Shown here: in pieces, positions 59,570 through 64,000 of the stretch | Layout of the letters: each line of letters begins with the position of its first letter | Numbering within the stretch: position 1 is the stretch's first letter | NCBI RefSeq assembly: GCF_017656155.1 | Contig: NZ_JACDOH010000003.1 | Location: forward strand, 1-64,000 | Direction: 5' to 3' | Length of the DNA stretch: 64,000 nucleotides | DNA from: Thermosyntropha sp. | Lineage (GTDB): Bacteria; Bacillota; Syntrophomonadia; Syntrophomonadales; Syntrophomonadaceae | The notes under the pieces: model-generated | Told to the model about the DNA's origin: nothing | What the model saw: the letters and a program-made list of their open reading frames with translations, nothing else | Databases searched by the model: none | Translations under genes and position numbers: made by a program

Positions 59570-61071
59570 TTTTTACCACCTCTCTTTAATGCAGGCCCTG
59601 GCTGTCTTCTTATATCCCTAGTTTTCAAGGCTTCTGGCCTCACATCCTGGGTTAATACTGGTGACCGAATCAATATGCTCTTTAACGCACGGTAGTTAAA
59701 AGGTATCAAAGGCCAAAGATAAGGTACATTAAAAGATTTCGTAACTATTAAAATTAAAAGAACTAACCCTCCGGTAATCAAAAGACCAGGCAGTTTAAAA
59801 AAGCCTACTCCCAAAAGCAAAAATAAGCGCACCAAACGATTTGCCTGAGCGAGCTCATAACTGGGGGTAGAAAAACTTCCCACCGCTACTACAGCGGTAT
59901 ATATTATTACTTCCGGAATTAAAAGACCAATCTGTACCGCAACATCACCTATCAAAATGGCCGCAATAACCCCCAGAGCGGTAGCTAAAGGTGAAGGAGT
60001 ATGAATAGCTGCCATGCGCATGAGATCTAATGCTGCTTCACCAATTAAAAACTGGACAAAAAGCGGGATTTCTCCAACTTTTTTAGGTCCGATAAAACTT
60101 AAAGCATCAGGCAAAAGCTCTGGAGAAAGAGCAAATAAGAGCCATAAAGGAGTAACAATAATAGAAGCTATTATCGCTAAAAACCTTATTAACCTTACAT
60201 AAACTCCTATAGCCGGATTCTGGCGGTATTCCTCTACATGCTGGATATGATGAAAAAATGTAGCTGGTAAAATCATAACACTAGGTGAAGTGTCAACCAT
60301 AACAAGAATATGTCCCTCAAAAAGGTGGGCTGCTGCTACATCAGGCCTTTCAGTATATCTCACCTTAGGAAAAGGATTCCATATATTACCCGGAACAATA
60401 ATCTCTTCCAAGGACTTTTCTGCCATAGGAACAGCATCTATCTCAATTTCTTCAATTCTACTTATTATTTCTTTAACCAGCTCAGGATTAGCCACATCTT
60501 CTAGATATGATATGCAGATATCCGTTTTTGATCTGCGTCCTACATTAATCAGCCTATTCCTGAGTTTAGGATCTCTTACCCTTCTTCTTACAAGGGCTGT
60601 ATTAAAAACAATTGTTTCTGTAAAACCATCCCGAGAACCGCGCACTACCCTTTCGATATCAGGTTCTTCAGGGCTTCTGGCTGGATAAGTTCTAGCATCT
60701 ATCACAAAGGCTTGAGCCATACCATCAAGCAGAAAAACAATAGAACCTGAGAGAACCATCAATAATAATTGGTCAATTTTATTCTCTTTATCCATTTCTA
60801 TATAAGGAATAAAATCTTCAATCTTATTTTCAAAATCCTCCTGCCAAAACTCCGATTCATACTCTATAATAGATAAACTCTGCATTATCTCAGTTAAAAT
60901 ATCATCTTTTACAAAACCGTCAATCGCTATAAATGCAGCTTTACGATCTGCAATTTTAAAGGGACGGATAATAACATCAAAACTTTCTTCAGCGCCTAAT
61001 TCTTTTTCAAAAAAATCTAAATTCTTATCCAAATCTTTATCTATATAAATATGTTGATTTCTTTTGAACAC
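59566..61071 (-). CDS. spoVAF: Stage V sporulation protein AF (GerA-family)
   Basis: 501 aa membrane protein of the GerAA/SpoVAF family. N-terminal soluble part (FDVIIRPFKIADRKAAFIAI, GSIVFLLDGMAQAFVIDART, YPARSPEEPDIERVVRGSRD GF region, RRRVRDPKLRN), then about five membrane segments from residue 280 (YVRLIRFLAIIASIIVTPLW, FVQFLIGEAALDLMRMAAIH). In Bacillus it is the last gene of the spoVA operon, placed in the forespore membrane. GTG start with AGGGAG 7 nt upstream. Followed with overlap by the activase operon. Confidence 0.93.
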   Translation of the reverse strand: MFKRNQHIYIDKDLDKNLDFFEKELGAEESFDVIIRPFKIADRKAAFIAIDGFVKDDILTEIMQSLSIIEYESEFWQEDFENKIEDFIPYIEMDKENKIDQLLLMVLSGSIVFLLDGMAQAFVIDARTYPARSPEEPDIERVVRGSRDGFTETIVFNTALVRRRVRDPKLRNRLINVGRRSKTDICISYLEDVANPELVKEIISRIEEIEIDAVPMAEKSLEEIIVPGNIWNPFPKVRYTERPDVAAAHLFEGHILVMVDTSPSVMILPATFFHHIQHVEEYRQNPAIGVYVRLIRFLAIIASIIVTPLWLLFALSPELLPDALSFIGPKKVGEIPLFVQFLIGEAALDLMRMAAIHTPSPLATALGVIAAILIGDVAVQIGLLIPEVIIYTAVVAVGSFSTPSYELAQANRLVRLFLLLGVGFFKLPGLLITGGLVLLILIVTKSFNVPYLWPLIPFNYRALKSILIRSPVLTQDVRPEALKTRDIRRQPGPALKRGGKK

Positions 61072-61088
61072 AGTTAAACTCCCTTCTT

Positions 61089-61448
61089 TTAACCTTTAGG
61101 ATTAAATATAACTGCTGCTATATATCCGAAAATAACAGCTGCTGCTATTCCTGCTGCTGCTGCCTCAATTCCTCCGCTAAAAGCTCCTAAAAGCCCTTTC
61201 TGTTCTACTGCCTTAAGGGTTCCCTGGGTTAAAAGATGGCCAAAACCGGAAAGGGGTATAGTAGCACCTGCTCCCCCTATTTCTACCAAAGGCTGATAAA
61301 CTCCCAAGCCGCTCAAAATTGCCCCCGAAGTTATGTATCCCACCAAGATATGGCCGGGAGTAATCTGAACTTTAGTCAAATCCATAACAAGCTGTCCGAT
61401 AAGGCATAAAGTCCCACCAATCAAAAAAGCCATATACCAAGGTACCAA
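61089..61448 (-). CDS. spoVAE: Stage V sporulation protein AE (SpoVAEb-type)
   Basis: 119 aa, three to four membrane segments: MAFLIGGTLCLIGQLVMDLT, GHILVGYITSGAILSGLGVY, GGAGATIPLSGFGHLLTQGT and IAAAVIFGYIAAVIF. Part of the dipicolinic acid channel. TTG 61448 is chosen (GAGGAG 8 nt upstream); a GTG at 61457 lies inside that site. Follows spoVAD by 13 nt. Confidence 0.93.
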   Translation of the reverse strand: MVPWYMAFLIGGTLCLIGQLVMDLTKVQITPGHILVGYITSGAILSGLGVYQPLVEIGGAGATIPLSGFGHLLTQGTLKAVEQKGLLGAFSGGIEAAAAGIAAAVIFGYIAAVIFNPKG

Positions 61449-61461
61449 TACCGTCACTCCT

Positions 61462-62475
61462 CTACACCATTTCTATTGCTACCGCATGAGCTACTGCCGG
61501 AATGCTTTCTCCCTGAAAAATAGAAGTAGGACTCATCAAAGCTCCTGTAGCTATTAAAAGCAATTTTTGCATATTGCCTTCCTGCATTTTTTTTAAAAAG
61601 GGGCCACATAACATGCAGGCAGCACAGCCGCAGCCACTTCCTCCCGCATTCACATCCTGACTTTCTTCATAAAGCAAAACTCCGCAATCATTATAAGAAG
61701 GCTTAGGTACTATACCCTTTACAGCAAAAAGCTCTTCAAGAATAGCTTTCCCAATTTGCCCCAAGTCCCCTGTAACAACGAGATCATAATAATCAGGGCT
61801 TCTGCCGAGATCATCCATATGTGCCTTAATGGTATCTACTGCAGCTGGTGCCATCGCACTTCCCATATTAGACATATCCTTTTGTCCCATATCAATCACC
61901 CTGCCTACAGTAGCAGCAGTTATGCGGGGACCTTGTCCGGAAGCTTCAATAAGTACTGCTCCTGCTGCTGTAGCTGTCCATTGAGTAGTAATCGTAGGCT
62001 GAATTCCTTGCTCGGTGGGAAAACGAAACTGTCTTTCTGCGGTATGATGATGACTGCAAGTCCCAGCAATTACCCGGTTAAAAAAACCTCCATCAACGAG
62101 CATAGCTCCTAACAGCATAGACTCAGCCATAGTTGAACAAGCTCCATAAAGCCCTAATAAAGGGAGGTTTAAATCTCGGGCAGCATAATTAGCTGAAATA
62201 GTCTGATTAAGCAAATCCCCCGCCAGCATAACTTCTATTTCATTTTCCGTCAAACCAGCCTTATTCAAGGCAATTTTCACTGTTTCTTTTAGCATTTTGC
62301 TTTCTGCCTTTTCCCATGTTCTCTCACCAAACATATAATCAGGCAGAACCTGATCAAAATAATTGCCAAAAGGGCCTTGTCCCTCTTTTGGTCCTACAAT
62401 ACTGGCATAAGAAGTAATAACCGGGGGCCTTTCAAAAACAACTGTCTGTTTACCCCTTTTCTTTATATCTCTCAT
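61462..62475 (-). CDS. spoVAD: Stage V sporulation protein AD
   Basis: 337 aa thiolase-like protein that binds dipicolinic acid. Seen: SYASIVGPKEGQGPFGNYFD, LYGACSTMAESMLLGAMLVD (Cys at the thiolase site), TCSHHHTAERQFRFPTEQGI, QWTATAAGAVLIEASGQGP and VNAGGSGCGCAACMLCGPFL. All the usual landmarks are present. Needed to load DPA into the forespore. Confidence 0.96.
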   Translation of the reverse strand: MRDIKKRGKQTVVFERPPVITSYASIVGPKEGQGPFGNYFDQVLPDYMFGERTWEKAESKMLKETVKIALNKAGLTENEIEVMLAGDLLNQTISANYAARDLNLPLLGLYGACSTMAESMLLGAMLVDGGFFNRVIAGTCSHHHTAERQFRFPTEQGIQPTITTQWTATAAGAVLIEASGQGPRITAATVGRVIDMGQKDMSNMGSAMAPAAVDTIKAHMDDLGRSPDYYDLVVTGDLGQIGKAILEELFAVKGIVPKPSYNDCGVLLYEESQDVNAGGSGCGCAACMLCGPFLKKMQEGNMQKLLLIATGALMSPTSIFQGESIPAVAHAVAIEMV

Positions 62476-62507
62476 AAATTTATAACCACCTTCTGGTTCA
62501 AACTAAA

Positions 62508-62969
62508 TCAGCTGCTAATAAAAACTTTAAGCAATCCTATAAAAAGTGCCACCGCAAAGCCAAAAACCAGAGTAGGTCCAGCCACGCTAAAAATCCTGGC
62601 TCCTACCCCGAAAATATAACCTTCTCTCTTAAATTCCATAGCTGAAGCTACTATAGCATTGGCAAAACCAGTAATAGGCACAATGGAACCGGCTCCTGCC
62701 CTTTTCCCCAGTTCGTCGTATATTCCTACCCCGGTAGCTAATGCCGCCAAAAAAATCATGACTATCGAGGTAGCACTTGATGCATCTTGTCGGCTCATGC
62801 CAATCCCCATAAAATAATTCTGGATAACCTGTCCCAAAGTACAGATAAGTCCTCCTACCACAAAAGCCCATATAGAGTTTTTGACAACTGGAGGTTTTGG
62901 TTTACACCTATTAGCCAGATCTTCATATTCTTCGATTTTCTTCAGTTTATGATTGTTCACTTCTGGCAT
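62508..62969 (-). CDS. spoVAC: Stage V sporulation protein AC
   Basis: 153 aa. Hydrophobic core like SpoVAE: IWAFVVGGLICTLGQVIQNY, SIVMIFLAALATGVGIYDEL, AGAGSIVPITGFANAIVASA and VAGPTLVFGFAVALFIGLLK. In Bacillus it acts as a mechanosensitive channel for DPA release. First gene of the operon here; spoVAA and spoVAB are absent. A forespore-type promoter lies 25 nt upstream. Confidence 0.96.
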   Translation of the reverse strand: MPEVNNHKLKKIEEYEDLANRCKPKPPVVKNSIWAFVVGGLICTLGQVIQNYFMGIGMSRQDASSATSIVMIFLAALATGVGIYDELGKRAGAGSIVPITGFANAIVASAMEFKREGYIFGVGARIFSVAGPTLVFGFAVALFIGLLKVFISS

Positions 62970-62993
62970 TATCCATTCATCTCCTCACCAAAA

Positions 62994-63023
62994 TATTATG
63001 AACATTAAACTGTCTGATTATTC
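62994..63023 (-). promoter_or_regulatory. Forespore (SigG/SigF) type promoter of spoVA operon
   Basis: On the minus strand GAATA (63023-63019) and CATAATA (63000-62994) are 18 nt apart, matching the SigG pattern (GMATR, 18 nt, CATNHTA). The downstream spoVA genes are SigG-dependent in Bacillus, which supports it. Confidence 0.65.
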
Positions 63024-63049
63024 CTGTCTAAAACAAAAGAATAATAAAA

Positions 63050-63073
63050 AACAACACCTTTTCAGGTGTTGTT
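63050..63073 (-). terminator. Terminator after the dodecin gene
   Basis: AACAACACCT/AGGTGTTGTT stem with a 4-nt loop, followed by a T-run on the minus strand. It separates the sigF-dodecin unit from spoVA. Confidence 0.85.
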
Positions 63074-63085
63074 CGAAATTTACAG

Positions 63086-63280
63086 TTATTCCACATAAGC
63101 AATACCTACATTAGCCTTATATTCTATAATCCGGTTATCTTTACAATCTGCCGTCATATTATAGACTTCTATTCCGGTAATATTGGGATAGGTCTTTGAT
63201 GCTTCAGCCACAGCAGTTTCTATAGCATCCTGCCAGCTCTTCTTGGATTCAGCCACTATTTCAGCTACTTTTACATGCAA
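63086..63280 (-). CDS. Dodecin-family small flavin-binding protein
   Basis: 64 aa, the normal dodecin size. Pattern VKVAEIVAESKKSWQDAIET, AVAEASKTYPNITGIEVYNM and YKANVGIAYVE matches the beta-alpha-beta-beta dodecin fold that assembles into a 12-mer storing riboflavin/FMN (or coenzyme A). TTG start with GGAGGG 7 nt upstream. It lies 53 nt behind the sigF-like gene and before spoVAC. Its ribosome-binding site lies inside a hairpin (63290-63330). Confidence 0.85.
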   Translation of the reverse strand: MHVKVAEIVAESKKSWQDAIETAVAEASKTYPNITGIEVYNMTADCKDNRIIEYKANVGIAYVE

Positions 63281-63289
63281 AATAGATCC

Positions 63290-63330
63290 CTCCTTTATCC
63301 TTTTGCCTTATTTTTTGCCGGATAAAGGAG
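63290..63330 (-). promoter_or_regulatory. Hairpin that can mask the dodecin ribosome-binding site
   Basis: On the minus strand CTCCTTTATCC (63330-63320) pairs perfectly over 11 bp with GGATAAAGGAG (63300-63290), loop 19 nt. The second arm contains AAAGGAG, the start of the AAAGGAGGG ribosome-binding site of the dodecin gene. The hairpin starts 2 nt after the sigF stop. Confidence 0.7.
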
Positions 63331-63332
63331 TT

Positions 63333-64000
63333 TTATTCAAGTATACCTTTAAGTTTATTGATGGCTGCTTTTTCAATTCGTGAAACCTGAACCTGAGAAA
63401 CTCCTAAATTCTGAGCTATAGCCGCCTGGGTTTCATCTTTAAAAAACCTTCTTATAAGAACCTCTCTTTCTCGGGGATCTAACTTACTCATTGCTTCACG
63501 CAGTGCTATATGCTCAAGCAAAACCAGATTGGTCTCATCATCAGCAATTTTATCAAGTAAAGAAATCTGTTCCTTTTCTTCAGTAGGCATTACATCATGA
63601 ATATATGCAGGAGCCTGACAGGCTTCCAGCGCCATAACAATATCTTCCTTGTCTATTTCTAGAAACTTTGCCAATTCATTAACAGTAGGTTCCCTTCCTA
63701 AGTCACCCCTTAACTTGTCCTGAGCCCATCGAACTTTAGCATATATTTCCTTAATCCCTCTTTGTACTTTTACTATACCATCATCGCGTAAAAATTTTTT
63801 TATTTCTCCTATTATCATAGGCACAGCATAAGTTGAAAAACGGACACCATAACTAAAATCAAATTTGTCAATTGCTTTTAATAATCCTATGGAACCTACC
63901 TGAAAAAGATCTTCATATTCATAAGAGGTATTTCTAAATCTTTCCAAAACCATATATATTAATCCTTTATTAGCTTCATACAGGCGTGCTTTAGCCTCTA
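63333..64000 (-). CDS. sigF: Sporulation sigma factor, SigF/SigG type (partial at window end)
   Basis: Open to the window edge; 221 codons seen, the N-terminus lies beyond 64000. Region 2: EAKARLYEANKGLIYMVLER, SYEYEDLFQVGSIGLLKAID, RFSTYAVPMIIGEIKKFLRD; region 3: KVQRGIKEIYAKVRWAQDKL; region 4: PREREVLIRRFFKDETQAAI, GVSQVQVSRIEKAAINKLKG. In Bacillus sigF directly precedes spoVA, and here spoVAC follows after the dodecin gene, so SigF is preferred to SigG. An internal ATG at 63953 is not the true start. Confidence 0.9.
   Translation of the reverse strand, partial: EAKARLYEANKGLIYMVLERFRNTSYEYEDLFQVGSIGLLKAIDKFDFSYGVRFSTYAVPMIIGEIKKFLRDDGIVKVQRGIKEIYAKVRWAQDKLRGDLGREPTVNELAKFLEIDKEDIVMALEACQAPAYIHDVMPTEEKEQISLLDKIADDETNLVLLEHIALREAMSKLDPREREVLIRRFFKDETQAAIAQNLGVSQVQVSRIEKAAINKLKGILE

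Overview
The window looks like a chromosomal segment of a low-GC, endospore-forming, anaerobic Firmicute of the Clostridia type. The evidence is the spoVA operon with a sporulation sigma factor, two CgeB-like proteins, a T-box in front of glyQS, TPP and c-di-AMP riboswitches, and the classic ylxM-ffh-rpsP-khpA-rimM-trmD-rplS-rbgA and era-cdd-dgkA-ybeY-pgpH-phoH gene orders. A long-chain acyl-CoA synthetase, a two-domain acyl-CoA:carboxylate CoA-transferase, pyruvate phosphate dikinase with its regulator, and a BadF-type activase operon fit a fermentative or syntrophic fatty-acid-using lifestyle (inference; a Syntrophomonas-like organism is my guess, not shown).

Layout. 1-9.1 kb is accessory: two CgeB paralogues flank a YifB/ComM ATPase, an exported hypothetical protein, a small membrane protein, a decayed stretch with a nearly identical partial copy of yifB, a CBS-GGDEF cyclase bicistron, folD with an unusual active site, and endonuclease IV. 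9.3-12.6 kb is a glycine-betaine-type OpuA transporter under a c-di-AMP (ydaO) riboswitch. 12.7-18.6 kb holds yraN, a FlhB-like/FliK-like pair, rnhB, a CapA-type protein and a CPA1 cation/proton antiporter with a long structured leader. 18.9-22 kb holds a YedE/TusA pair divergent from a CoA-transferase. 22-28 kb is the SRP/ribosome/tRNA-modification operon. 28-31.5 kb holds degV, an acyl-CoA synthetase and an exported hypothetical protein. 31.5-36 kb has four tRNA genes in two promoter-terminator units, then rpoD, dnaG and dgt. 36-45.6 kb holds a flavodoxin-like protein, a LysM protein, ppdK and its regulator, a CcpN-like repressor, and glyS/glyQ behind a T-box. 45.6-53.4 kb is recO, an unknown anchored protein, deoC, era, cdd, dgkA, ybeY, pgpH and phoH. 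53.5-56.5 kb is a TPP-riboswitch thiamine-precursor transporter. 56.5-59.6 kb is an activase plus two DUF2229-type proteins. 59.6-64 kb is spoVAF-E-D-C (read right to left as C-D-E-F), a dodecin and a sigF-like gene that runs off the window.

How it works together. Cyclic-di-AMP appears twice: as the presumed ligand of the opuA leader and as the substrate of PgpH, so osmolyte uptake and second-messenger turnover are probably linked. The sigF-like gene, a SigG/SigF-type promoter and spoVACDEF form a late forespore unit. Most genes lie on the minus strand and many overlap or abut, indicating long operons. Hairpin terminators mark most operon ends. Several starts are GTG or TTG, chosen here by Shine-Dalgarno spacing.
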